A stretch of DNA of 64,000 nucleotides from Meinhardsimonia xiamenensis (lineage in GTDB: Bacteria; Pseudomonadota; Alphaproteobacteria; Rhodobacterales; Rhodobacteraceae): the NCBI RefSeq assembly GCF_900102905.1, contig NZ_FNFV01000001.1, forward strand, positions 69,501-133,500, in the 5' to 3' direction. The notes below the pieces were generated by a model. That model ran no database searches, was not told the DNA's origin, and saw nothing but the letters and a program-made list of their open reading frames with translations. This document shows, one piece after another, positions 8,406-16,743 of this stretch (the stretch's first letter is position 1; each line of letters begins with the position of its first letter). A program made the translations under genes and the position numbers.

Positions 8406-9404
8406 TCACTCGGTGACGAGAACCGCCTCCACGCGGCGGTTGAGTGCGCGGCCCTCGGCCGTGTCATTGCGGGCGCGCGGCGCGAGATAACCCACGCCCT
8501 CGGCCGCAACCTGCTCCGGCGCCACGCCATAGACGGAAACGAGAAGGTCGGCCACCGCCTGGGCGCGCTTGCGCGACAGCGCGATATTGGCCTCGAGGGA
8601 ACCCGTGGCATCGGTGTGACCGACAAGCGTCACCCTGCGGGAGGGGTCGGCCTTCAGGAAGGCGGAAAGCGAATCGAGCGACTCGAAACGCTTGCTCTCC
8701 AGCGCGCTCGAGCCGGTGGCAAAACGCAGATCCTCGAGCGTCGCGCGCCCCTCGGCCGCGAGCACCTCGGCGAGCGCGCCACGTGGCGCGGGAAGTGCGA
8801 TGCCGGCCGCATCGGGCGACTTGGTCGCCACGGTCAGCTCCGGCACGGCAGCTGCCTGGCCGACGAGGGTGAGCTGCACGAAACCCGCTTCCGCGGACCG
8901 GCTGACAACGAGCGCCGCGTATTCCGGCCCGCCCTGCGTCTCGCGCCGGGCGGCGACGTAGCGGAAGTCGCCCAGATCGACATGCATCTCCGGTTCGGGC
9001 AGGATCTCGGCATTGAAGCGGAAGTCGAAACCGCCGCAGGCGCGATCGGCGCATTCGAAGAGCACCGTGAATCCCGCCGACGCAAGCTGGTCGCGCAACG
9101 GCGCCAGCAACTGCAGGGTGGTCATCCCCGGCGCAGCGACGCGCCAGGCACGGGTGACAACCGGACCTTCCGCCTGAATCTCTTCCATTCCCCCGTCACG
9201 GTAGGGAGAAACCGGCAGGCGGTAGCTTTCATGGCTCACCCGGATCTCGGCGGTCTGCCGCGCTGCCGCCGAAAACTCGAGCGTTATCGGTTGCGCCGTG
9301 GCCTGAGCCGCCATCGCCGATCCGGCACCGCTGGCAAGACAGGCCACGCAGGCGATGGTGGTCGCCGCGTGACGACGCAGAGCGCCGCCCACAAAGGAGC
9401 ACAT
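8406..9404 (-). CDS. DUF4892 and OmpA domain envelope protein
   Basis: A 332-residue secreted protein. It has a signal peptide with cleavage near SAMAAQA, then a DUF4892-like segment (ESYRLPVSPYRDGG, SAGFTVLFECADRACGGFDF), and a C-terminal OmpA peptidoglycan-binding domain (ALESKRFESL, VTLVGHTDATGSLEANIALS, KRAQAVADLLVS, LNRRVEAVLV). OmpA domains bind the meso-diaminopimelate of peptidoglycan, so the protein likely tethers outer membrane or periplasmic structures to the wall. I start at the ATG at 9404, preceded by AAGGGT, because it leaves a normal signal peptide. A GTG at 9452, 8 bp after the upstream gene stop, is a real alternative. It is the last gene of a three-gene operon with the GNAT and CinA-like genes. 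Confidence 0.88.
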   Translation of the reverse strand: MCSFVGGALRRHAATTIACVACLASGAGSAMAAQATAQPITLEFSAAARQTAEIRVSHESYRLPVSPYRDGGMEEIQAEGPVVTRAWRVAAPGMTTLQLLAPLRDQLASAGFTVLFECADRACGGFDFRFNAEILPEPEMHVDLGDFRYVAARRETQGGPEYAALVVSRSAEAGFVQLTLVGQAAAVPELTVATKSPDAAGIALPAPRGALAEVLAAEGRATLEDLRFATGSSALESKRFESLDSLSAFLKADPSRRVTLVGHTDATGSLEANIALSRKRAQAVADLLVSVYGVAPEQVAAEGVGYLAPRARNDTAEGRALNRRVEAVLVTE

Positions 9405-9459
9405 CCTCGCGACACCCTTGCGCAAGTTTTCCTCGAACAACTGCTCGTTCACGGGGCTT

Positions 9460-10200
9460 TCAACCGTCCCTCTTTGCCTTTCGGTAGTGGTACTCTCCCA
9501 CCACCTGCATTCCGAGGGAAGTGTATAGCGCATTTGCCGCCAGATTTGAGCGGGTTACCGCCAATGCAAGATATTTCGCCCCGCGATCCTGTGCCCAGCG
9601 CGCCGCAAGACGCATCATGTTGGTTGCCGAGCCGCCACGCCGATGCTCGCTCGGCACATACAGCGCGTGAATCATCGCGATTTCGCCGTCGATCGCGGCG
9701 AATCCCACCCCTGCGGGTCGGTCGTTGCTGCGCGCCAGAATGCCCGTGGCCGGACCGCGCACCCGCTCCATGACCGCGATTCGCGCCGCGCCCACACCAC
9801 CGGCGGCCCACAAGTCACGCATGATCGCGAGCGGCGGCCAAATGGCGAAGGCGCGGACCGGCGGCAGCGGCTGACGCGCCAGCTCCTCCACCGGCGCCGC
9901 GTAAAGGTTGACCGGATCGACGACCTCGTAGCCGCGTCCCCCGAGCGCCGCGTCAAGTGCCGAATCGGCCGTTGTGAGGATGAAGAGCGGAGTCTGGCCG
10001 AGCGCACGCATGGCCGCTTCGGCATCGGGAATGTCGGCCCCGCTCACGGGCGCTGCCGGCGAAGCCGCCGAAACCCGCTGTCCGCCGCCCGCACCTTCGC
10101 GAATGAGCCATGGCCCCACACGAAGCCTGCGCGCCGCCGGCCAGGTGGCATCGATCGCCGCCAGAAGGCGCCGCGTGTCCGGCAGTGCGGCCTCGCTCAC
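9460..10200 (-). CDS. GNAT family N-acetyltransferase
   Basis: A 246-residue protein with a C-terminal GNAT acetyltransferase fold. The acetyl-CoA binding region reads VPSEHRRGGSATNMMRLAARW, with the following ALAVTRSNLAANALYTSLGM typical of the family. The first 120 residues are a divergent extension with an alanine- and proline-rich N-terminus. The GTG start at 10200 overlaps the stop of the CinA-like gene by 4 bp (GTGA), the usual sign of translational coupling. A longer open frame to 11004 is just the antisense-phase shadow of the CinA-like gene. The substrate is unknown. Confidence 0.85.
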   Translation of the reverse strand: MSEAALPDTRRLLAAIDATWPAARRLRVGPWLIREGAGGGQRVSAASPAAPVSGADIPDAEAAMRALGQTPLFILTTADSALDAALGGRGYEVVDPVNLYAAPVEELARQPLPPVRAFAIWPPLAIMRDLWAAGGVGAARIAVMERVRGPATGILARSNDRPAGVGFAAIDGEIAMIHALYVPSEHRRGGSATNMMRLAARWAQDRGAKYLALAVTRSNLAANALYTSLGMQVVGEYHYRKAKRDG

Positions 10201-10928
10201 CTTGCCTCCCCGGGGAACATCTCGATAAGCCGCGCGCGGGCGGCCTCGACCGCCTCTGCATCGCTGCCACGGATGACCACATTGGCGCCGAAGCGGCCCT
10301 CGCGAATGTAGGGATAGCTGCCGATGGAGAGTTGCGGGAACTCCGCGGCGAGAGCCGCCAACGGGCCGGCGATGTCGCCTTCCGGGCGGGGAATGTCCAC
10401 CGAGGCGGAGGTCAGCGGCGCACCGCCCGTGAGCCGCGGCAGAAGGCTGGCCACCATCGCCTCGAACACCGCCGGAACGCCTGCCATGACATGCACGTTG
10501 CCAAGGCTGAAGCCCGGTGCCGCCGACACCGGGTTTTCGATGAGCGTCGCACCCTCTGGAATGCGCGCCATGCGCAGCCGCGCCGCGTTCATCTCGATGC
10601 CATTGCGGGCGTAATGTTCGGCGAGAATGGCGCGCGCATCCTCGCGCACGTCGATCGGCACGCCGAAGGCCGCCGCCACCGCATCGGCGGTGATGTCGTC
10701 GTGGGTGGGGCCGATGCCGCCCGAGGTGAACACATGGTCGTAGGCGTGGCGCAGGGCGTTGAGGGCGGCGATGATCGCCTCCGCCTCGTCGGGCACGAAG
10801 CGCACCTCCCGCAGGTCGATGCCCGCCTCGCTGAGCTTGCGGGCGAGATGGTGCATGTTCGAATCGCGGGTCCGGCCCGAGAGGATCTCGTCGCCGATCA
10901 CCAGCATTGCGGCGGTGGGGTTGGCCAT
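10197..10928 (-). CDS. Competence/damage-inducible protein A-type molybdopterin-binding domain protein
   Basis: A 243-residue protein made of the CinA N-terminal (MoCF_biosynth/COG1058) domain alone. Motifs: LVIGDEILSGRTRDSN, FTSGGIGPTHDDITADAVA and NVHVMAGVPAVFEAM. Full CinA proteins add a C-terminal nicotinamide-mononucleotide deamidase domain, which is absent here; stand-alone versions are common in alphaproteobacteria. In CinA-type enzymes this domain is associated with ADP-ribose pyrophosphatase activity, but the role here is not certain. It heads the operon with the GNAT and OmpA-like genes and is divergent from sfsA over 74 bp. Confidence 0.9.
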   Translation of the reverse strand: MANPTAAMLVIGDEILSGRTRDSNMHHLARKLSEAGIDLREVRFVPDEAEAIIAALNALRHAYDHVFTSGGIGPTHDDITADAVAAAFGVPIDVREDARAILAEHYARNGIEMNAARLRMARIPEGATLIENPVSAAPGFSLGNVHVMAGVPAVFEAMVASLLPRLTGGAPLTSASVDIPRPEGDIAGPLAALAAEFPQLSIGSYPYIREGRFGANVVIRGSDAEAVEAARARLIEMFPGEAR

Positions 10929-11002
10929 GGGCTTTCTGCCTTCCTCTGCGGCGTGGGGCTGCGCGGGGTTGCGCAGCCGCCTGCGATCTATAGAGGGGGG
11001 CC

Positions 11003-11713
11003 ATGCGCTTTCAAACCCCGCTCGTGCCGGCCCGGCTGATCCGCCGCTACAAGCGCTTCCTCGCCGATGTGGCGCTGGAGGCGGACGGGCGCGAGCTCAC
11101 GGTGCACTGCCCCAATCCGGGCGCGATGACGGGGCTTGCGGAGCCCGGCATGCGGGTGTGGCTCGAACCCGCCCGCGATGCGCGCCGCAAGCTGCCCTTC
11201 GCCTGGCGGCTGGTGGAGCTTGGCGGCGGCCACTGGGCGGGAATTGATGCGACGCTCGCCAACCGGGTGGTGCGCGAGGCGCTGGAGGCGGGTCAGATCG
11301 CGCCGCTTTCCGGCTACGAGCATCTTCGGGCCGAGGTTCGATACGGCGAGAAGAGCCGCATCGACTTTCTGCTCGCAGGCAACGGGCGGCCCGACACCTA
11401 TGTGGAGGTGAAGAACGTTCACCTTCGCCGCGAGGGCGACTGGGCGGAGTTTCCCGATTCGGTGACCGCGCGCGGCACGCGGCACCTGCGCGAGCTGGCG
11501 GCGGCGGTGGGCGAGGGGCACAGGGCGGTGATGCTTTATCTCGTCCAGCGCACCGATTGCACGCGCTTCCGCCTCGCCGCCGACATTGACCCGGCCTATG
11601 CCGCGGCCTTCGCAGAGGCGCGGGCGGCGGGCGTCGAGGCGCTTGCCTTCGGCACGCGCATCTCGCCCGAGGACGTGACGCTTGCCGAGCCCCTCCCCAT
11701 CGACGAGGGCTGA
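11003..11713 (+). CDS. sfsA: Sugar fermentation stimulation protein (DNA/RNA nuclease SfsA)
   Basis: A 236-residue SfsA. The family signature segments are present: an N-terminal OB-like region (LVPARLIRRYKRFLADV, HCPNPGAMTGL) and a PD-(D/E)XK-like nuclease core (KSRIDFLLAG, YVEVKNVHL, FPDSVTARGTRHLREL, VMLYLVQRTDC). The protein was first described as affecting maltose metabolism in E. coli and is annotated as a nucleic-acid-binding nuclease. Its length is normal. It starts 20 bp after a TATAGAG-like sequence in the short divergent region shared with the CinA-like gene, and map follows 54 bp downstream on the same strand. Confidence 0.94.
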   Translation: MRFQTPLVPARLIRRYKRFLADVALEADGRELTVHCPNPGAMTGLAEPGMRVWLEPARDARRKLPFAWRLVELGGGHWAGIDATLANRVVREALEAGQIAPLSGYEHLRAEVRYGEKSRIDFLLAGNGRPDTYVEVKNVHLRREGDWAEFPDSVTARGTRHLRELAAAVGEGHRAVMLYLVQRTDCTRFRLAADIDPAYAAAFAEARAAGVEALAFGTRISPEDVTLAEPLPIDEG

Positions 11714-11767
11714 GCCGCGCCTCTGGTTCTCGGCGCCCCGCTCGCCTATCTAGGGCGGGAACGGCAG

Positions 11768-12595
11768 ATGGAGATGAGTTTCTTGAAGGACCAGCATCGC
11801 GGGCGGCTGACGCGGGACGGGATCCGCATTCACGAGCCGCAGGATTTCGAAGGGATGCGCAAGGCCGGCCGTGTCGCGGCCGAGATCCTCGACGCGATCG
11901 GGGAGCATGTGTTTCCGGGCCAGACGACCGCGGCCATCGACGCCGAGATCGAGCGCATGGTGAAGGAGGCGGGGGCGGTTTCGGCCACCATCGGCTATCG
12001 CGGCTACCAGCACGCGAGCTGCATCAGCGTCAACCACGTGGTCTGCCACGGCATTCCGGGGCCGAAGGTGCTGAAGGAGGGCGATATCCTCAACATCGAC
12101 GTCACCGTGATCGTCGATGGCTGGTATGGCGACACGAGCCGCATGTATGTGGCCGGCAAGCCCAGCCGGAAGGCCGAGCGGCTGATACGCGTGACGCATG
12201 ACGCCCTCTTCAAGGGCATCGAGGCGGTCAGGCCCGGCAACACCTTCGGCGACATCGGCCACGCCATCCAGAGCTTCGTCGAGGCCCACCGCATGTCGGT
12301 GGTGCGGGACTTCTGCGGCCATGGGCTCGGCCGCGTCTTCCACGCCCCGCCCAACGTGCTCCACTACGGCCGGCCGGGCACCGGGCCGGTGCTGGAGGAG
12401 GGGATGTTCTTCACCATCGAACCGATGGTGAACCTCGGCCGGCCCGAGACCAAGGTGCTCGCCGATGACTGGACGGCCGTGACCCGCGACAAGTCGCTCT
12501 CTGCGCAGTTCGAGCACTCCATCGGGGTGACGGCGGACGGCTGCGAGATCTTCACCCTGTCGCCGGCGGGGAAGTTCTACCCGAGCTGGGACTGA
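11768..12595 (+). CDS. map: Type I methionine aminopeptidase
   Basis: A 275-residue MetAP that removes the initiator methionine from nascent proteins. All five metal ligands are in place with the same spacing as in E. coli Map: D111 (LNIDVTVI), D122 (GDTSRM), H185 (CGHGLG), E218 (TIEPM) and E249 (QFEHS). The substrate-pocket histidine H94 is in VCHGIPGP. The N-terminus is about 14 residues longer than in E. coli. The ATG at 11768 is used; an in-frame ATG at 11774 is also possible. An sfsA-map order is common in this order of bacteria. Confidence 0.97.
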   Translation: MEMSFLKDQHRGRLTRDGIRIHEPQDFEGMRKAGRVAAEILDAIGEHVFPGQTTAAIDAEIERMVKEAGAVSATIGYRGYQHASCISVNHVVCHGIPGPKVLKEGDILNIDVTVIVDGWYGDTSRMYVAGKPSRKAERLIRVTHDALFKGIEAVRPGNTFGDIGHAIQSFVEAHRMSVVRDFCGHGLGRVFHAPPNVLHYGRPGTGPVLEEGMFFTIEPMVNLGRPETKVLADDWTAVTRDKSLSAQFEHSIGVTADGCEIFTLSPAGKFYPSWD

Positions 12596-12645
12596 GCCGC
12601 ACCGGTCTCGGCCCGCGCATTCTCGCCCGGTGCGCGAAGCGGCCC

Positions 12646-12684
12646 GGGCATGCGCCCGCCCGCCCCCTTGGCGGGCGCATGCCC
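12646..12684. repeat. Short palindromic repeat copy, possible terminator
   Basis: Perfect 15-bp inverted repeat (arms 12646-12660 and 12670-12684, GGGCATGCGCCCGCC and its complement) with a 9-nt C-rich loop, between convergent map and rsmD. It lacks a T-run. Its sequence resembles the central part of the two longer repeats at 13292 and 24939, so it may be a shortened member of the same family. Confidence 0.6.
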
Positions 12685-12700
12685 TTCGCTATGCCAACCT

Positions 12701-13267
12701 TCACGCCGGGTTCCGACGCAAGAAGGTGACATGCGCCTCGCCCCAGCGGCGGCGGTCGAGAAGGGTGAAGCCCTGGGGCGGCTCCTGGGGCCCTGACTCT
12801 TCCCACACCACCACCGCGCCGGGAGCGATCGCGCCCGAGGCCAGCGCAGCGCCGAGGGCGCGCGCCCCGAGCCCCTTGCCGTAGGGCGGGTCGAGAAACA
12901 CGAGCGTCGCCGGCGGGCGTGCCCAGGGGAAGGGGCGGGTGGCGTCGCGGCGCAGCACGGTCGCGCGGTCGCCCATCCGCGCGCGGGCGATGTTCTCGGC
13001 CAGAAGCGCAAGCGCCTTGCGCCCCTGCTCGACGAAGGTCGCATGCGCCGCCCCGCGCGAGAGCGCCTCGAGCCCGAGCGCACCGGTGCCGGCAAAGAGG
13101 TCGAGCACTTCGGCGCCCTCGATCTCCACCTCGAATGCGCCGCCGCCGAGCACGTTGAAGATCGCCTCGCGCACCCGGTCGGCGGTGGGGCGCAGACGCG
13201 CGGCCGGGTCGCCGCGACCCACCGCAGCCAGCCGCAGCCCCTTCAGCGCGCCGCCGATGATGCGCAT
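12701..13267 (-). CDS. rsmD: 16S rRNA (guanine(966)-N(2))-methyltransferase
   Basis: A 188-residue RsmD, which methylates G966 of 16S rRNA on the assembling 30S subunit using S-adenosylmethionine. The N-terminus MRIIGGALKGLRL and the RPTADRVREAIFNVL segment are diagnostic. The SAM-binding motif is VLDLFAGTGALGLEALSRGA, and the catalytic motif is DPPYG at 126-130. The ATG at 13267 gives the family N-terminus exactly. The neighbouring minus-strand flavoprotein gene ends 168 bp upstream, with a palindromic repeat in between, so rsmD probably has its own promoter. Confidence 0.95.
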   Translation of the reverse strand: MRIIGGALKGLRLAAVGRGDPAARLRPTADRVREAIFNVLGGGAFEVEIEGAEVLDLFAGTGALGLEALSRGAAHATFVEQGRKALALLAENIARARMGDRATVLRRDATRPFPWARPPATLVFLDPPYGKGLGARALGAALASGAIAPGAVVVWEESGPQEPPQGFTLLDRRRWGEAHVTFLRRNPA

Positions 13268-13291
13268 GGTTCAGGGTTCCGAAAGCAGGCA

Positions 13292-13379
13292 CGCCCGGCC
13301 GAAAGGCCGGGCAGCGCCCGACCCGCCCCCCACGGGGCGGGCGCTTCACGCCCACCCCGCCGTGCCGGGCGCTGCCCTT
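13292..13379 (+). repeat. Dispersed GC-rich palindromic repeat, copy 1
   Basis: An 88-bp intergenic element of nested hairpins. It opens with CCCGGCC-GAAA-GGCCGGG, followed by a second GC-rich dyad and the end GGGCGCTGCCCTT. It matches, in the opposite orientation, the element at 24939-25028 at roughly nine positions in ten by hand alignment, with only small indels. In the first hairpin the loop varies (GAAA versus GTCA) while the stem is kept, which suggests selection on structure. It lies between rsmD and the upstream flavoprotein gene, outside any coding sequence. Confidence 0.75.
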
Positions 13380-13435
13380 CTCGAAGGAAACAGACGTTGT
13401 CACGCCGCGCGCGAGATCCACCCGACGCCGCCATG

Positions 13436-14653
13436 CTAGAGCAGCGCCTTCAACTCGGTTCCGGTGTCCGCGACCGCCTCCGGGTGGGGCGACTTTCCCG
13501 CCTCGATCAGCCGCTTGCCCACCATGTAGGCCCGTGGGTCGTTGATCGCGTCCACCGCCAGAAGCTCGGCACCCGCGTAATACCAGAAGCTCACCGGTGC
13601 TCCCTGCCCAGCCTCCGGGTCGCCACGGGTCACGACCCGGTCATAGCCGGTGCTGAGCCCGGCGATCTGCAGCTTCACGTCATACTGATCGGACCAGAAC
13701 CAGGGCTTTGCCACATAGGGCGTGCTCTGCCCGAGCATGTTCGCCGCCGCCGCCTCGCCCATGTCGATGGCGTTGCCCACGCTCTCGAGCCGCACCCGCC
13801 GCCCGCGCCAGGGAAAGGAGGCGCAATCGCCCGCCGCCCAGATCAAAGGGTCGGAGGCGCGGCAGAACTCGCCCACCGCGATGCCGTTGTCGATGGCAAG
13901 CCCCGCCGCCTCGGCAAGGCGCGTGTCGGGGACCACGCCGATGCCGACGATCACGAAATCCGCCGTGACCGTCTCGCCGCCGGCAAGCGCAGCGCCGGTG
14001 ACCCGCCCAGCCTCCCCGGTGAGCCGCTCAAGCGTCACACCCTCGCGCAGATCGACCCCATGCGCGCGATGAAGCGCGGCGAACCAGGCGGCCGTCTCGG
14101 TGCAGGCGACGCGCGCGAGAATGCGCGGTGCGGCCTCGACAAGCGTCACCTCGAGCCCCTTTTTGCGCGCCACCGCCGCCGCCTCGAGCCCGATATAGCC
14201 CCCGCCCACGATCAGCACCCGCCGCCCCGCAGCAAACTCGGGCGCCATCGCATCGACATCGGCCAAGGTCCGCACCGTGTAGACGCCGGCGAGATCGCCG
14301 CCGATCGCGGCCGGCAGGCGGCGCGGGACCGCGCCCGTGGTCAGCGCGAGCCGGTCGTAGGGGATCTCGCGGCCGCTGGCGGCAACCGTCCTTGCAGCGC
14401 GGTCGATGGCCGTCACCGGCGTGCCGGTGAGAAGCGCGATGTCCTGCTCGTCATACCAGCTCTCGGGGCGCAGATAGAGCCGCTCGCGCTCCATCTCGCC
14501 CAGGAGATAGGCCTTGGAAAGCGGCGGGCGCTGATAGGGCGGCACCGGCTCCTCGCCAATGAGCGTGATCGGCCCCGCGTGGCCGAGCGCCCTGAGCTTG
14601 GCCGCCAGCGACTGCGCCGCCTGACCCGCGCCGACGATGACGATGCGCTCCAT
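13436..14653 (-). CDS. FAD-dependent ferredoxin/rhodocoxin reductase-type oxidoreductase
   Basis: A 405-residue flavoprotein of the pyridine nucleotide-disulfide reductase class, closest to ferredoxin/putidaredoxin/rhodocoxin reductases. It has an FAD-binding GAGQAA motif at the N-terminus (IVIVGAGQAAQSLAAKLR), the PPYQRPPLSKAYL segment of this subfamily, a second Rossmann motif for NAD(P)H (VLIVGGGYIGLEAAAVA), the FAD-contacting IWAAGDCASF, and a C-terminal reductase dimerisation domain (FWSDQYDVKLQIAGL). There is no redox-active CxxxxC. It would pass electrons from NADH to a small iron-sulfur protein; none is adjacent. It is divergent from a peroxiredoxin gene 86 bp away. Confidence 0.92.
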   Translation of the reverse strand: MERIVIVGAGQAAQSLAAKLRALGHAGPITLIGEEPVPPYQRPPLSKAYLLGEMERERLYLRPESWYDEQDIALLTGTPVTAIDRAARTVAASGREIPYDRLALTTGAVPRRLPAAIGGDLAGVYTVRTLADVDAMAPEFAAGRRVLIVGGGYIGLEAAAVARKKGLEVTLVEAAPRILARVACTETAAWFAALHRAHGVDLREGVTLERLTGEAGRVTGAALAGGETVTADFVIVGIGVVPDTRLAEAAGLAIDNGIAVGEFCRASDPLIWAAGDCASFPWRGRRVRLESVGNAIDMGEAAAANMLGQSTPYVAKPWFWSDQYDVKLQIAGLSTGYDRVVTRGDPEAGQGAPVSFWYYAGAELLAVDAINDPRAYMVGKRLIEAGKSPHPEAVADTGTELKALL

Positions 14654-14739
14654 GCCCGTTGCCCCCTCTGGCAGCTTTCGGGGCGAGACCCTATAAGCTT
14701 GGGCAAGAGAATGGCAATCGCATCAGCGGAGGAATGGCG

Positions 14740-15225
14740 ATGACGTTCAAGGTGGGTGACCGGCTGCCGGACGCGAAGCTCCTGCGGCTGGGCGAGAACG
14801 GGCCCGAGGCGGTGGAGCTGGCGCCGAAGCTCGCCGGCCGCAAGGTGGTGATCTTCGCCGTGCCGGGAGCCTTCACGCCAACCTGCTCCAATGCCCATGT
14901 GCCGAGCTTCATCCGCACCGCCGACAGGCTGCGCGAGAAGGGCGTTGACGAGATCATCTGCATCTCGGTCAACGATCCCTTCGTGATGAAGGCGTGGGAC
15001 GAGGCCACCGGCGCCGGCAAGGCGGGCATCACCATGCTGGGCGATGCCGATTCGAGCTTCACCGAGGCGCTCGGGCTCGCATTCGATGCGCCCGCGGCAG
15101 GGCTTTACCGCCGCTCGCGCCGCTATGCGATGGTGGCCGATGACGGTGTGGTGACGGTGTTCAACCTCGAGCCCGACACCGACTGCTCGGTTTCCGCCGG
15201 CGAGGCAATCCTCGAGGCGCTCTGA
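14740..15225 (+). CDS. Peroxiredoxin of the Prx5 type
   Basis: A 161-residue thiol peroxidase. The peroxidatic cysteine is C49 in PGAFTPTCSNAHVP. A second cysteine, C149 in the C-terminal DTDCSVSAGEAIL, is placed as the resolving cysteine of Prx5-type enzymes. It reduces hydrogen peroxide and organic hydroperoxides, often with glutathione/glutaredoxin as donor. The GGAGGA ribosome site is 1 nt before the ATG at 14734 and 7 nt before the ATG at 14740, so the second start is chosen. It is divergent from a flavoprotein reductase; a shared redox role is plausible but unproven. Confidence 0.94.
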   Translation: MTFKVGDRLPDAKLLRLGENGPEAVELAPKLAGRKVVIFAVPGAFTPTCSNAHVPSFIRTADRLREKGVDEIICISVNDPFVMKAWDEATGAGKAGITMLGDADSSFTEALGLAFDAPAAGLYRRSRRYAMVADDGVVTVFNLEPDTDCSVSAGEAILEAL

Positions 15226-15231
15226 CGCGCC

Positions 15232-15531
15232 TTACAGTCCTGCCAGTTCATCCATCTTGCGGGCGAGCCTGACGTCGAGCATGGTCAGGCCCCCCGCGTC
15301 ATGGGTGGAAAGCGTCACTTCAACCGTGCGGTAGACATTCGACCACTCGGGGTGATGGTTCAGCTTCTCCGCCCAGAGTGCCACGCGCGTCATCCAGCCG
15401 AAAGCCTCGACGAAATTGGCGAAGCTGTAGTTCTTCGCGATGGCGTCGCGGCCCTCGACCAAGCGCCACCCAGCCTCGAGCAGCGGCTGAAGTTCGCGCG
15501 CGCGCTCCTCCCCGGTCAGCTTCTCGGCCAT
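15232..15531 (-). CDS. 4a-hydroxytetrahydrobiopterin dehydratase (pterin-4a-carbinolamine dehydratase)
   Basis: A 99-residue PCD/PhhB family protein with the signature [13 protein letters not shown] and the following [15 protein letters not shown]. It dehydrates 4a-hydroxytetrahydropterin to regenerate the pterin cofactor of aromatic amino acid hydroxylases; in bacteria lacking such a hydroxylase it may serve molybdopterin or other pterin metabolism. The start codon ATG overlaps the stop of the upstream DUF482 gene as TGATG (15529-15533); a GTG one codon earlier is an alternative. It is the last gene of a four-gene minus-strand operon. Confidence 0.93.
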   Translation of the reverse strand: MAEKLTGEERARELQPLLEAGWRLVEGRDAIAKNYSFANFVEAFGWMTRVALWAEKLNHHPEWSNVYRTVEVTLSTHDAGGLTMLDVRLARKMDELAGL

Positions 15532-16739
15532 CACTCTTCCTCCTTCACCTTTCGGAACGGCCCGTAATCGGTGAGCACCTCGATTTCCTCCTCCACCGCC
15601 TCGGCCTCGGCGGCGAGATACTGCTCCACCGCCCGCCGGAAGCCCGGATCGGCGATCCAGTGCAGCGAGTGGCAGGCCACCGGCAGATAGCCGCGCGCAA
15701 GCTTGTGCGGCCCCTGCGCGCCGGCCTCCACGCGCCTGAGCCCATGCGCGATGGCCCAGTCAATGGCCTGATAATAGCACAACTCGAAGTGCAGGCAGGA
15801 GTGGTCCTCCACACAGCCCCAGTAGCGGCCGTAGAGCGTGTCGCGCCCGATGAAGTTGAGCGCGCCGGCCACAGGACGCCCATCGCGCTCGGCGAGGAAG
15901 AGAAGCACGTCATCGCGCAGATGCGCCTGCAGCTCGTCGAAGAAGGCGCGGGTGAGATAGGGGCGGCCCCATTTGCGCGCGCCGGTGTCCTGATAGAAGC
16001 GCCAGAAGGCATCCCAGTGCTCGGGGCGCAGATCGTCTCCGGTCAGCGCAAGGATGCGCCCGCCAAAGCCTTGCGCGGTGGCGCGCTCCTTTCGGATGTT
16101 CTTGCGCTTGCGCGAGGACAGCGCGGCGAGGAAGTCATCGAAACTCCCGTAGCCGCGATTTTCCCAGTGGAATTGCTCGGTGATGCGCGGCAGAAGCCCC
16201 ATGCGCGTGCCCGCCTCCGCCTCTCCAGCGGTGCAGAAGGTGACATGCACGGAGCTCAGCCCGTTCTTCGCCGCCACCTGAACCGCGCCCTGCACCAGTG
16301 CCGCGCGGCCCGTGTCCTCAAGCCCCGGCCGGGTCAGAAAGCGCCGCCCCGTCGCCGGGGTGAAGGGCACCGCGATCTGCAGCTTGGGGTAATAGCGCCC
16401 GCCGGCATTCTCATAGGCGTGCGCCCAGCCGTGGTCGAAGATGTATTCGCCCTGGCTGTGGGCCTTGGCATAGCAGGGGGCAACGGCAATCACCTCGCCG
16501 TCGATGCGCGCCACCAGATGGCGCGGCTGCCAGCCGGTGCCGGGGCCGACCGAGCCCGAGGCCTCGAGCGCATGGAGAAAGCGCCACGTCGTGAATGGGT
16601 CACGCGGCTGCCCGCCGTCGGCCGCCTCGGGGCAGGCGCAGGCGTCCCACTCGGCCGGGGCAATCTCGGACAGCCCGGCCAGCATGGAAATCTCGATCCG
16701 GGTCTCGCGCATGGGCCGAAAGGTGGGCGCGCCTGCCAT
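15531..16739 (-). CDS. DUF482/COG3146 GNAT-like acyltransferase family protein
   Basis: A 402-residue member of the DUF482 (peptidogalycan biosynthesis/FemAB-like) family, built from GNAT-like folds. Recognisable segments are [84 protein letters not shown], and [18 protein letters not shown] near the end. Family members resemble peptidyl transferases, but the substrate is unknown. Length is normal. It starts 4 bp after the stop of the glycerophosphodiesterase gene and overlaps the pterin dehydratase start, so it sits in the middle of a tightly coupled operon. An in-frame ATG at residue 10 is a possible start. Confidence 0.88.
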   Translation of the reverse strand: MAGAPTFRPMRETRIEISMLAGLSEIAPAEWDACACPEAADGGQPRDPFTTWRFLHALEASGSVGPGTGWQPRHLVARIDGEVIAVAPCYAKAHSQGEYIFDHGWAHAYENAGGRYYPKLQIAVPFTPATGRRFLTRPGLEDTGRAALVQGAVQVAAKNGLSSVHVTFCTAGEAEAGTRMGLLPRITEQFHWENRGYGSFDDFLAALSSRKRKNIRKERATAQGFGGRILALTGDDLRPEHWDAFWRFYQDTGARKWGRPYLTRAFFDELQAHLRDDVLLFLAERDGRPVAGALNFIGRDTLYGRYWGCVEDHSCLHFELCYYQAIDWAIAHGLRRVEAGAQGPHKLARGYLPVACHSLHWIADPGFRRAVEQYLAAEAEAVEEEIEVLTDYGPFRKVKEEE

Positions 16740-16743
16740 GCGG

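Noticed and set aside
9405-9533. Extension of the OmpA-like protein to the ATG at 9533
   Set aside because: It would overlap the GNAT coding sequence and place 43 charged residues before the signal peptide. GTG 9452 remains possible.
9460-11004. Extension of the GNAT gene to a 514-residue protein
   Set aside because: The added N-terminal part runs in the wrong phase over the CinA-like gene; the GTGA junction at 10197-10200 gives a natural start.
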